Assembly: GCA_021029095.1 (NCBI GenBank) | Contig: JAJOHG010000481.1 | Coordinates: forward strand, 1 to 17,360 | Length of the DNA: 17,360 nucleotides | Origin: Phellopilus nigrolimitatus | Taxonomy: Eukaryota > Basidiomycota > Agaricomycetes > Hymenochaetales > Hymenochaetaceae | Reading direction: 5' to 3' | In this document: positions 1-9,600 of the stretch, one piece after another | Layout of the letters: each line of letters opens with the position of its first letter | How positions within the stretch are numbered: position 1 is the first letter of the stretch | Notes under the pieces: generated by a model | What the model was told of the DNA's origin: nothing | What the model saw: only the letters and a program-made list of their open reading frames with translations | Database searches by the model: none | Made by a program: the position numbers and the translations under genes

Positions 1-784
1 TCGTGGCGTCTGGCGTCTTGTCGAGCGTGCAGCCGTCCGAAGTATGCGCGGTGTACTGTTGAACTGGTTCTCTGCACGCGAAGTCAGAATTGTGTCAGAA
101 ATGATATTTAAACGATAACCCGTAGGCGGGCGAGTTCTCGAGGCAATCAACGCCTGGAATCTCAAAACTTCCATTAGGAACTAAGGTCCAAGCGCAGTAC
201 TACCCGGGCTATTCGACGGCGACTGTCTACGAAATTTAAAGAAAACAGATACTCACGGTTGACGCCCTCAATGATATCAATTTCGCCATTGTTCGGCCAG
301 TCGGAGCCAACCATCCAGTACGGCGGGCCAGACAGAGCAGCACGTGCGGCCATGCGTAAATGTCGGCCAATGGAAGAGGCCAGTCGAGTTACGTGTTTTT
401 GGACGATATTCGGACGGACCTGCGGTTTCCACCTGCAGCGACCGTCGCAGTATTGTCCACCTTCATGACGGTGGTGTTATCACTCTGTACGTAAGCGAGA
501 TCCTTCCCGTCGTCCTGGGACACATATTGTACAAGGCCGTTCGTCGGATCGGCGCCCGTGAAAAAGTCGAAGCCACTGAAGTGCGTTTAATCGGACGCGT
601 CCTTGGACGAGGCAGCAAGACAAACATACTCGAAGAATGAGGTGCCCTGATGGAAATCCTTGAGAGAGTACTGCGTCGCACGGTTTTGGAACCGTTTGCT
701 GTGCGTCCTTCGTCCATCGATATGGAGAGCATTGACGGCCAGCGCAGCGAGCGGGAGAGCCGCGAGGAGGGTGGAGAAATGCAT
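1..784 (-). pseudogene. GH16 laminarinase-like glycosidase, decayed and cut by the window edge
   Basis: This is the remnant of a secreted glycoside hydrolase family 16 (endo-beta-glucanase/laminarinase-like) gene on the minus strand. The ATG at 784-782 opens a clear signal peptide (MHFSTLLAALPLAALAVNA). Exon 1 runs 784-630, intron 576-629, and exon 2 starts at 575 with family-like DGFDFFTGADPTNGLVQYVS. A TAA at 391-389 ends that frame. Homology then continues in shifting frames: STGLF at 387-373, ADIYAWPH at 367-344, WPA at 330-322, then YWMVGSDWPNNGEIDIIEGV (320-261), which contains the GH16 catalytic signature E-I-D-I-I-E. A further intron (about 72-256) leads to NQFN and, after another one-base slip near 57, YTAHTSDGC and so on to the edge. 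I count at least four indels, so it cannot encode an active enzyme. Sequencing error is an alternative, but a 6.6-kb coding sequence in the same window has none. The GH16 assignment is strong; the exact indel positions are approximate. Confidence 0.85.
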
Positions 785-2881
785 GGTAAGTGAGGAGGAT
801 GCTAGTCCTTTCAGGTGATATGTGAGTACGCGTAGGGGCTGCAAAAAGACAAAAGGAAAGAAAAGAAACAAGAGCCCTAGCGCGGAAGAGAACGGTGAAA
901 GGAAGGTGGGTGTAAGGAAACAAGATGGGAAAACTCTTTTATGATGCGAGATGTGCCCAAGAGGAGCAACAAAAGGACCCTTGCTGCGTTCGGCATGGGC
1001 GCGAATACCGCACCTCCGGTGGCGTGCTAATCTTTGAAGCCATCATTTGCTTCACAGCTTCGAAGCTGGCCATAGGCCCGCATATATCTGCCTCCGATAG
1101 TGGGGGTCAGGTAGACAAGGAATATATTAGAGAAGGAAACAAGAAGAAAAACGTATGGATTTTGGGAGCAACCAGGAGTCTTGTAAATTAGAGTGCCGCG
1201 AACATAGTCCATATTTGGCAAATTCGTGTTTTAAGTGCGATCGTCCTGGTTACGCAGAAAATTACACAAAGGCCAGGCTATTCCGATAGTGGACCCACTG
1301 CTTCCCTACGCCGATGTGCAGTGCAGTAACAGCACACCCGGCCTGTAGCTATCATATAGACCGTCCAGTTCAGCACGTTCAACGCGCGCACGATGCACGA
1401 CACATGCTTCGTCCGAAGTCAGTCTGCATATGGTTTGTCCAACTCGTGCTTCTGAGAAACCTACCGGTCCCATCCAGTCGGCAGCCGCAATCACGATGCG
1501 CCTTCGCCTCGCGCATGTTCTTCCTGTGCACGCACGCACGTTCTGCCGCTCATTTCGCGGCTGAGCCGTTTCCGCAACACGAAGGAAGCCCAGATTAAGC
1601 TGCTGCGGATTCTTATGTTATCAGCAGCGCGATTAATTACATTGATCATGATAACCTTTTAAAAAGGCGAACACAGCGAGCTCCACACAGGCCATTCTAG
1701 CCTCGTATATATGTATCTTCAAAGTAGTTAGGCGAGTACTGACTTTATTCCGACAGTTTTTTGTTTTTTCCTTCCCGCGCTCTGATCTCGTCCTAGCTCG
1801 GAGTTCAAGCTCGCAAGCGCCACAAACCACATCAAATTTGGCTTGGGCGCACTCGTGTAGATCCACATCCCTCATCCTTGCGATCCCAGTTCCTCTAACG
1901 CCTACCTCGGCACATGAGCTGATTTTTCTCGTATTCGTGGTCACACGTGTCATCCACGTTTGTTACAGTGCCCCCGCGGGAATTCTAGATGCCACAGTCG
2001 GCGATTGACTTGCGAGTCTTCGGATTATGAAAGTGTATAAATGTGGAGATTATCGTGGCGGCCTATACGAATGGCCAGCATCGCAGGGCTGCATTACTGG
2101 GTTATAATTGCATTAACCGATACCTCCCCTCCCTCTCTTCCTTTCTCTCAACCCTTTTTCCTCCTTTTTGACGTTATTAGATCACACTGGCTTCAATCAC
2201 ACTGGCCGCACAGGCGTGGCTTTGCATGTTCCTGCTAAACTACAAATTTTTAGGAACTTATCACTGAGAAGGTGGACTTATGAATTTTAACTTTCCGACG
2301 TCGAAGTCTGGATAGGGATTGGCGGTCGATCAGGGACGTACAGGAATACATGGACAGTCGGAAAATAACCGCAGTCATATCGACTGGCAGATCGTGTCAA
2401 GCGCGAACTCGAATAATTGAAGCTCGGATCAACCCTATACTGTTAGAGGCGCATAAAGACACTGGACGCATAGGAATGTCTTGTAAAGCCGCCTGAGCTT
2501 CGAATGCTTCGATAAACACGTAGTAGGAGACAACTGGATGCTACAACCTAAATATGTCCGTTACATAGATCGTACAGTAAGCAATACACAAGATATTCAG
2601 ACAGCGAAAACGCAGCGGAGGGACGTCTGCGTGTGTCATCGACGAAATGGAGTAATTGTGAGCGTTCGGGCGCTATTTAGCACATCAGACACAGCTGCTA
2701 GGCTCGCTGAAATGATAAATGTCGGAAAAGCAATGGCACTGCTGATGTCGGACATTGTTTGATACGCAAACCCAGTCCCAATTCAACCACCCCCAGAATA
2801 AGCGCAAGCACGAGTCACAGCCGGAACCAAAAACAAGCCCGGAGCGCTGCCTGGTCCATACGGCCGGTCAATGTCGCCTTA
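785..2881. other. Gene-poor intergenic stretch
   Basis: About 2.1 kb between the 5' end of the GH16 pseudogene and the 3' end of CRIPT. All open frames here are short (about 106 codons or less), start in poor context, and show no recognisable motif or splice-joinable continuation. It has AT-rich patches (about 1600-1680 and 2240-2300) and a short direct repeat of CACACTGG around 2183-2201. I see no terminal repeats, target-site duplications or transposase-like frames, and no convincing tRNA boxes. The right end should hold the 3' UTR of CRIPT. Confidence 0.5.
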
Positions 2882-3623
2882 TTATTTACTCGACATCACA
2901 TATCCGCTCGTGTCAATGATCGCTTTCCCGCAAATAGAGCAAGCTCCCTTCTTGTACGCGCAACCTGTGGGATGGTGTGACCGGCCATGAGGCGGACGGG
3001 CGAAAGCAGTGATAGAGCAAGCGAGGCGTGGTGCGTGGAAATGTGCATGTGAGGTGGCGAACGAGCACGGTGTGATTCAGGAGGCGTTCGACGGAGAAGT
3101 AAAGAAGGTATACAAAGTGAGTAACAGTGTAATAGAATGTGTGATAAAGGCGGACGCACCGTGGCAGTACTTCGCAGAGTTCTGGGTCGTAGGCTGCTTG
3201 CAGTCTTTACACTTCCCTTGATAAGGCTAGGAGTTCATTGTAGGTCAGTCAAGACTTCATGAACGAATATAAATACGAAATAAGTTGGCAATGCCGACAC
3301 CGGAAGGCAGTGTGATAACAGAGAGCGGCAAGACAGGCGTGAAGTGAACGACGGAGAAGGACAGGAATTGTAGGACGAGAGGAAATAGGGCGTGAAACAG
3401 AGAGAAAAGACATACAGAAAACCGACCCTTCTTCGCAAGCTTGTTCTCCCCAATCTTGCGCGAGCCCGACCTGATGCTATCCGACGACGAAGTGAACGGG
3501 TCGGGCGCAGCGACTTTCGAGAGTTTCTGTTTCAGACAAAGATACAGATGTGAACATTCAAGATGCTTCGTAGAGTGAGAGCGGACGAATAGAGCGCACC
3601 TTCTCACATTTCTTGCAAACCAT
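2882..3623 (-). CDS. CRIPT: CRIPT homologue, small zinc-ribbon protein (94 aa, four exons)
   Basis: Homologue of the conserved eukaryotic cysteine-rich PDZ-binding protein CRIPT; animal CRIPT binds a PSD-95 PDZ domain, and the protein has also been linked to spliceosomes. I join exons 3623-3600, 3526-3416, 3226-3160 and 2964-2882 (introns of 73, 189 and 195 bp, all GT-AG, phases consistent), giving 94 residues against roughly 100 in animals. The start MVCKKCEK matches the family's MVCxKCEKKL opening. Four zinc-binding pairs are visible: CKKC, CKDC, CHGC and CSIC. The diagnostic block around YCHGCAYKKGACSICGKAI lies across exons 3 and 4. The C-terminus (GYVMSSK) lacks the PDZ ligand of animal CRIPT, as expected in a fungus. 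The exons are too short to stand out in an ORF scan. It is divergent from the 142-aa gene at 3932. Identity is very secure; its role in this fungus is inferred. Confidence 0.92.
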
Positions 3624-3931
3624 GACTTGCACTCGGATCGAGGTAGACGTCGAGCGCGAGGTGAATGAGCGAGACACCACAAGCGGTGAAGCGGCCGCTC
3701 TAATGACTAATGAATATTACAGTAGAGCGTGACTGTCCTAATAAAGCATGTTTGTGACGAGTGACTTCGCCCCGCGCATACACCCAAGCAAAAACAAGAG
3801 GAAACACCCATCCTGCCATTTGAACGCGCCCGATCAAGGACGCGTTGAATTGAGCTAGACCGGTATGTAAGCTATCTACATGACTTGTCTATACTAATGT
3901 TCTGAAAGTTTGCAATGCACTCCAGACCATT
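3624..3931. promoter_or_regulatory. Divergent intergenic region, CRIPT and 142-aa orphan
   Basis: A 308-bp head-to-head spacer between the CRIPT start (3623, minus) and the orphan start (3932, plus), so both promoters must lie here unless they extend into the neighbouring genes. An ACGCGT hexamer sits at 3840-3845, about 90 bp before the orphan ATG; it matches the fungal MluI cell-cycle box, but one copy can occur by chance. No clear TATA element is positioned for either gene. Confidence 0.4.
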
Positions 3932-4360
3932 ATGAGCTCTTCAAGCCAACATCAGGAATTGCCACCCGCCGTACCTTCGCAGTCAGGCAAAGTTCTCAGG
4001 AAACCGCGGCGAAGACGTGTTCAAGAGAGGGGTAGAATGGTTCTTGGATATGTTCTCGATGAGCAGTGGGTTCTTCAGAAAGGCCACGAGCGCTGGCCGA
4101 CAGTCCCGATACGCAGTCCGACCAAGAAGGTCGACATGGTTTTCCGGTACCTACGATGGCTCGTATATGCTAGTGGCCTCAGGAATAAGGGCAGCGACGT
4201 ACAGCTTGTGACCATGGATGGTGACACGAGAGAATGCATAGTGCTCGCGGACAATTCTTCGAGAGTACCTCTTCTACCTCCGCGCCGCAAGATCGACAAA
4301 TTGAAGGAGCTGATGGAAAAGGAGGAGGAACCGTCCTGGTATAGGTTTTATGCTTCTTGA
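3932..4360 (+). CDS. Hypothetical protein, 142 aa
   Basis: Single-exon reading frame with an A at -3 of its ATG. I do not recognise the family. The first 35 residues are Ser/Pro/Gln-rich, then strongly basic (KPRRRR), which could be a nuclear-localisation patch. The middle (about residues 38-112) looks like a compact folded domain with regular hydrophobic spacing, including VDMVFRYLRWLVYASGLRN and VQLVTMDGDTRECIVL. The end is a charged helix (KIDKLKELMEKEEE) followed by PSWYRFYAS. There is no signal peptide, membrane segment or cysteine motif. It is divergent from CRIPT and convergent with the F-box gene 240 bp away. Coding status rests on open length, start context and protein-like composition; it could have extra exons. 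Confidence 0.6.
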   Translation: MSSSSQHQELPPAVPSQSGKVLRKPRRRRVQERGRMVLGYVLDEQWVLQKGHERWPTVPIRSPTKKVDMVFRYLRWLVYASGLRNKGSDVQLVTMDGDTRECIVLADNSSRVPLLPPRRKIDKLKELMEKEEEPSWYRFYAS

Positions 4361-4600
4361 CCTGGAATTGATGACTGGTTCGCTTTGTTGTTGACGTATC
4401 AAAACCGATGCATACAACGATCCTGTAATATGTATTCTACTCAATTATTCATTATGATTATCGAATTCTAGGCTGGATCGGAAGGCGTCACTCTCGTATT
4501 AGGAATTTGAGAGAAGGTGACTTTGCACCATTGCTAGGGACACCAATAATCAACAGCCCTCACTTGGAATTACTCCAAACATCTTCCATAATTGCTGATT

Positions 4601-6401
4601 CTACATCACTAACATTCCCTCCCTCCTTTGAACATACAGCCAGCCACCCTTCGTAGCGACCTTAAGATGATAGATCTCAGCATACAATTTCAGCAACAAA
4701 AATCTGAAGACGTGCGTACCCAGATTATCTTTTTCATAATCTCCGGCATCCCATAATACCTTCTCCCTCGGGAACAGCATCTCAATCTCGTCTTGCTTGA
4801 GACCCGAGCAGCCCGAAATGTCCAAAAGTTCAAACCCGGCCAAGAGGTTATCCATCCGCAGCTTCTCTGTCAGATCCAGGAGGAAGAGTGAATCGAGCTC
4901 AACACAATTCCTGAGACGCATAGAGCGCAACTCTGGGGGGAACAGCCGTTCTTGCCTCTTTGAAGGCCATCGGGCGGTCATGTCAGGTGGCTGGAAATTA
5001 GGAGCTTCGATAGAAAGATGCTGGAGATGGGGAACCCGGACAGCGAGCTTGGCGAAGGCGTCGCCGGATTTCGCGCGTCTGAACGTGGATATATCGATTA
5101 TGAGGGTTTTCAAAGAAGTAAAATTTCCGACGTAGAGAAGCCAATCGAGCAGGTCGTCCACGCTGCACGTAAAATCCGTATCAAGCACTTTCACCGACAA
5201 AACAGTTAACTGAGGGGCGAACACGATGGGCATGGTGTTTGTCATGAACTCCTTGGCAGCGAGAGCGGAATGAAATTTAAGTTCAAGAGTCTCTAGTCTT
5301 TGTAAAACCGTGGTATAGCCATTCTGCTCAGAGCGAGGGTAGCTATAAAAGGTAGAGTGGTGGTCGCCAAGCTCTAGTGAGAGGTATTGTAAATCAGGAA
5401 GTTGTTCAAGAAATCCGTGAGATCCGAAAAAATCGGAGATTGCAAAATTGCTATCCCGATTAAACGAGAAGTGGAAAGTGGTCAATGGTAGCGGTCCCTG
5501 ATTCAAGTGCAGGCCAAATGGAATATGATGGCTTGTCTCCATGCCGCGAAGCGACGGCATGTCCCACGAATCGTAGAAGTCAATATCGCAGAAACAGTAC
5601 TCGATAAAGTCACCGTCGTCGTCGACCAAACCATCTGCGTATATCTGGAGCTTCTGTAAATTCGGGAGCTCTAGATCTGCGTAGCGCTCCCGCAGCTGCG
5701 TATTTAGCTCATCGTCGTATTCGTCTAGTTCGGTTGCAAAGAGCCTGAACTCGAGCCAACGTTCAGCGAGCGGATGAACTTCGCTCATGAAGGAGTCTAT
5801 CTGTTCGTCCCATTTCGAGCGGCGGATCTCGACTAGCAGGCCGACTTGTTTGCTGCGACTCAGGCGCGTCTTTATCCACTGCGGACACATTATGTCGGAG
5901 ATGCGTGTCCACAGCGTAGGAATGTTGAGTGCAATGGTGCGAAAGCGCTTGCAGACATGCGACAGCGCGATTTCGATGTCTTCCGCGCCAAATGTTCCGT
6001 GGACCAACTTGAAGATCAAGGTGAGCAATTCGTTCGGAAGTTTCTGAACGTAGCACTGCGTCTGCTGCACTTGCTGTCGTAAATTTGCGATTTTTTGGTC
6101 TGCAGATTGAAACAACGAGAAAAGCGCGTCCCTAGAGCGCTCGAGATTTCGAAGGATCTGTTTGTCGACATTCTGTTCTTCAGCTCTGATTTCTTGCTCG
6201 TTAAAAATTGTATACAAGGAGCTTGGAGAAAATTATATACCCTTTATCCACATTTTTCAAGTTGTAAGATGACGAGGACGACCATAAATCTTCGGCAGCT
6301 ATCTTCCCATCGTTTTTAAAAAGAGAGATCGTCTCGAGCAGGTTTTCTACGGTTTCTCGGTCGATGCTTAAGATCTGAGTGCTGTAAGGTGCCGCAGTCA
6401 T
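4601..6401 (-). CDS. F-box domain protein with a C-terminal repeat-like region (about 581 aa)
   Basis: Likely substrate receptor of an SCF ubiquitin ligase, a family greatly expanded in Agaricomycetes. The long frame reaches upstream only to a TTG, with a stop just before it, so a 5' exon is required. I join 6401-6241 to 6185-4601 through a 55-bp intron (6186-6240, GTATAT...ATCAG, possible TTAAC branch), which keeps phase and adds 53 residues from an ATG. After a coiled-coil-like helix (about residues 57-100) comes the F-box: LPNELLTLIFKLV at about 103-115, continuing to SHVCKRFRTIALNIPTLW. The remaining 400 or so residues have leucine-rich spacing (LPNLQKLQIYADG, LETLELKFH, LKTLIIDIS, VPHLQHLSIEAPN), typical of the degenerate LRR tails in fungal F-box proteins. 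The start ATG has a weak context (T at -3), so exon 1 is the uncertain part. The target is unknown. Confidence 0.82.
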
Positions 6402-6656
6402 AGAGCTCGACAGATGAAATAAGAAGAGAAACAGTAGTTACAAGCTTGTGCAAGTCAAGTCGAAAGGAAGTTTGACTTCCTAACGCGGTGGTCACCGTGA
6501 TGAGCAAATTCAAAACCACGCTTTCGCTTCGAGTTGTAGAAAAAGCTAGATGTATGAAAGCGACAACATTATGTATTATGCAGAGCAAACTATATAAGCA
6601 AAGTGAACAGAAAGAAAGCAAGTAAACGATAGCAGTGATAGTACAGATGAGTACAA
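6402..6656. other. Tandem intergenic region, DNMT5 3' end to F-box 5' end
   Basis: A 255-bp spacer that must hold the DNMT5 3' UTR and the F-box promoter. A TATATA-type run lies at about 6590-6597, roughly 190 bp upstream of the proposed F-box ATG; its role is unproven. No other feature is evident. Confidence 0.35.
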
Positions 6657-9600
6657 CTAATTGAGTTTTCGTCCTGTTCGCTGTTCAAAAATCTCTACGT
6701 CAATTGTGTTCGTTGAGAGGAAACGCCAGATCAGGACATCCTTGGTTTGCCCATATCGTCTCAGACGACCTATAGCCTGCGTCTCGCATGCGTTATAGAT
6801 TTCCTGCGTAGCCGTCAAAAGAGGGCTGAGGAAAATGGCATGGTTGGCGCTGGTGAGATTCGCACCGCTCGCGCTCTCGTCCGTGACGGTCAGAAGAAGG
6901 ACGCGTTCCTCCGAGTTGTTCTGGAATTTCTCTAGGTTTTTAGACTTTTGAGACGCACTACCCTTGATCTCGAGGTACTTGATGCGGTTTCCGTCGAAAG
7001 CTTGCGCGACTTTCTTCATGAGGTCCGGAAATTGGACAAAAACAAGGACACGCTCATTTTTCGGCAATTTCTTCCTGGGGAAAAGTCAGAATACCGTCTG
7101 AATAAACAAACTAAACATGCGCACTTGATGAGCTCAACGACTTTTTCAAGTTTGAGCCCAAAATGCTTCCCGTTTCCGTCACGAGCGTTGTCATCGACAC
7201 CGAGCGTATCGCCTTTGACGACATTCAGTACTCGTGCTGCAGCTTTGCACACGCCAGATTGCGCGTAGACGCACTCCTCGCGTTCAGCGCACCTCATCAC
7301 GCATTCCATACACCCTGTATGGCCGCACGAAGATAGAACGGCAATTTCCTCGACAGGGACGTTCTCATTTCCGCACGTGGGGCATGCAATGGTGGGCGGC
7401 TCCTCTACTTGACGCTGGAGGTCGCGGACGACAGTGAAGTATCGCAGCGAGCGCACGCGGCCGACGAGTTCCTTCGTCAGTTTACGGATGTCATGGGTCT
7501 GCTCGCGAATATCCCAGATTAGGTCTTTCACATTCTTCGGAGGCTCGTCTCTGCCCTTGCCCTTGTCCTTTCCTTTGTTCGTGAGTGACGCTAATGGACC
7601 ATCAATCCCGGCCTCTTGGAGAAGCTCAAGCACCATCGCAGATGCGTCTTTGTCGCCAACGCCCTCATCCCTCGTAACACGCACGTACTCTTGGAAATAG
7701 GTCTCTTCAGATGTCTTTCCAATCTTCTTCTGCAGCGCTAGAGCCTCCTCGAGTTTCTCGACCAGTTCCTTTTTACAGTCATCGAGCTGCTTGGTTCGTT
7801 CCTGGACAATGACCTCGCATGCTTTCATGGCGTTTTCTTCATCTGTGACATCGAGATCAAAGTGAGAGCATCGCTTCAGCAATGCCTCTTCAGCAGAGCT
7901 AGGAGATCGTCAATGCGTGAATTTGAAAAACTTAAGCGTGGTAAGTATAACCTACCTGCTCTCACCGAGGGCTTGAGCGAGACGCTTCTCCCTATCGCTT
8001 TCGGTCTTCTTACCGCGCTTGATCGTCATATCGAGTGCACGAAGGTGATGCTCAAGCTCTAGATAAATAGCTCGTTCAGCAGCAGGTAAATTTACTTTCT
8101 CGATCTTTTCTTCCGAGTAAATTTCGTCAATTTCGGCGATATTCTATCAGTGTCATTTAGAGGGATTTTCCAACAATAGAAGAGAATGTAATGGGCCAAC
8201 CTGTCGGACGAACTGATCCAAGAAATTCTGACCGAGCTGATGACGATGCGCGTGCCATTCCAAACTACGAACTTCACGAAAGGAGTGGAACTTCTCGGCG
8301 CCTTAGAAAATCCTTGCGTCAGTTACGATACTCGTCAGAATGCTATGGTTTTACCGGTCTGTTCTCTCCTTCTCTTTTTCACTTGCGCAGATTGGCCTTC
8401 TCCGTCATCGTCGACACCTAGATGAATGTCAAGAAAAGAGGAAATGGTCTTCAAGGATGCAAAGTCATGGATCGGAGGAGTACCGGAGAGGACCCAGCGA
8501 CGAGTGGCGGTGAGCTTCTGAACCAACGATAAAATCTTGCCATCTAGATACGTGTACTCGTCAATGACGAGTCGCTCGAAGTGGAACATTTCGAGAGGCG
8601 GGGCATGCAACTGTTTCCAATCCTTTTTCGCCTTGGACTCGAGCTTCCACGGATCAGTTTCCTCGCGAAGTTTCTGCTTCTTCACGGGCTTGCTGTCAGC
8701 GACACCAATCTTTTGCTTCTTCCCCTTCGCTTTTTTGGATGATGGATCGTCCATCTCGATGTCCGAAGACGCAGCCGATTTCTTTGGTCTCTTTGTCGGA
8801 CGAGTCGGCTTGGATGTTTTCTTCGGCTTCTTCTCGATAGACTCATCAGACTCGTCAGCTAAACTTTCAGAACCGACCTCCTCATCGTCATCCATCTCGG
8901 TCTCCGCTGCTGAGTCCTCGTAGTCAGAGTCGGCTGCCTTACGCTTTAGCGACTTCTTGAATTTGAGCTTCGAAGCAGCGGAGCTCCTCGCCGGTGCCTT
9001 TCCTTTGCCTTTCGGCTTGCTCAACTCACTCTCATCCTCATCAGATTCGACGACAGAGGGCCGACAAGCACGCTTGCGCAGACGCGGTTTTGCTTCCTCT
9101 GCGTCGGAGGACTCTAAAGCAGATGGAGCATCGGACGTCGGCGGCCCAGTAATTTCGGCGGAGGAGCTGCGTGACGAAGCGCTTATGTTCGCACTTCCGT
9201 TCGCAGCCTTGGACGCCCTTGAAACAGGAATGACGACCTCGACGATCTTGCCCGAAGGTGGCGGTATCTCGACTGGCGCATCTGAGTCGACGTCCATCGC
9301 TTGCTTATCGATCGCTGTCTTTGCTTCGGCGGCTTCACGCGCTCTGGCGCCCTTGAGGCGTTTCTTCTGGATAAAGATATCCGCTTCGTTGTCTACGATA
9401 TCATTAATTTATGTAAGTTCAAACCGGTGAGAAAAGTAATCATTATGTCGTACCTTTTCTTCGAGCTTCGTGGATTGCCTCCATAACTGCCCCAGATCCT
9501 TCGGTGCGCAAGCGCTCTACTTGATCACGAAGGGAAGACAAAACGTGGTCCAATCTCGCGTTGAAGTATCGACCGTCTTGGTTAGGCAGTGTCCCTCCTG

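Noticed and set aside
1780..1830. Possible tRNA B box (GAGTTCAAGCTCGC)
   Set aside because: No matching A box, acceptor stem or cloverleaf could be folded around it.
4601..6217. F-box protein starting at 6217
   Set aside because: That codon is TTG and a stop lies just upstream. The first in-frame ATG falls after the F-box, so a spliced 5' exon is preferred.
8537..9430. Long Ser/Phe-rich plus-strand open frames
   Set aside because: They are the antisense shadow of the Lys/Asp/Glu/Ser-rich insertion of DNMT5, where biased codons keep the opposite strand open.
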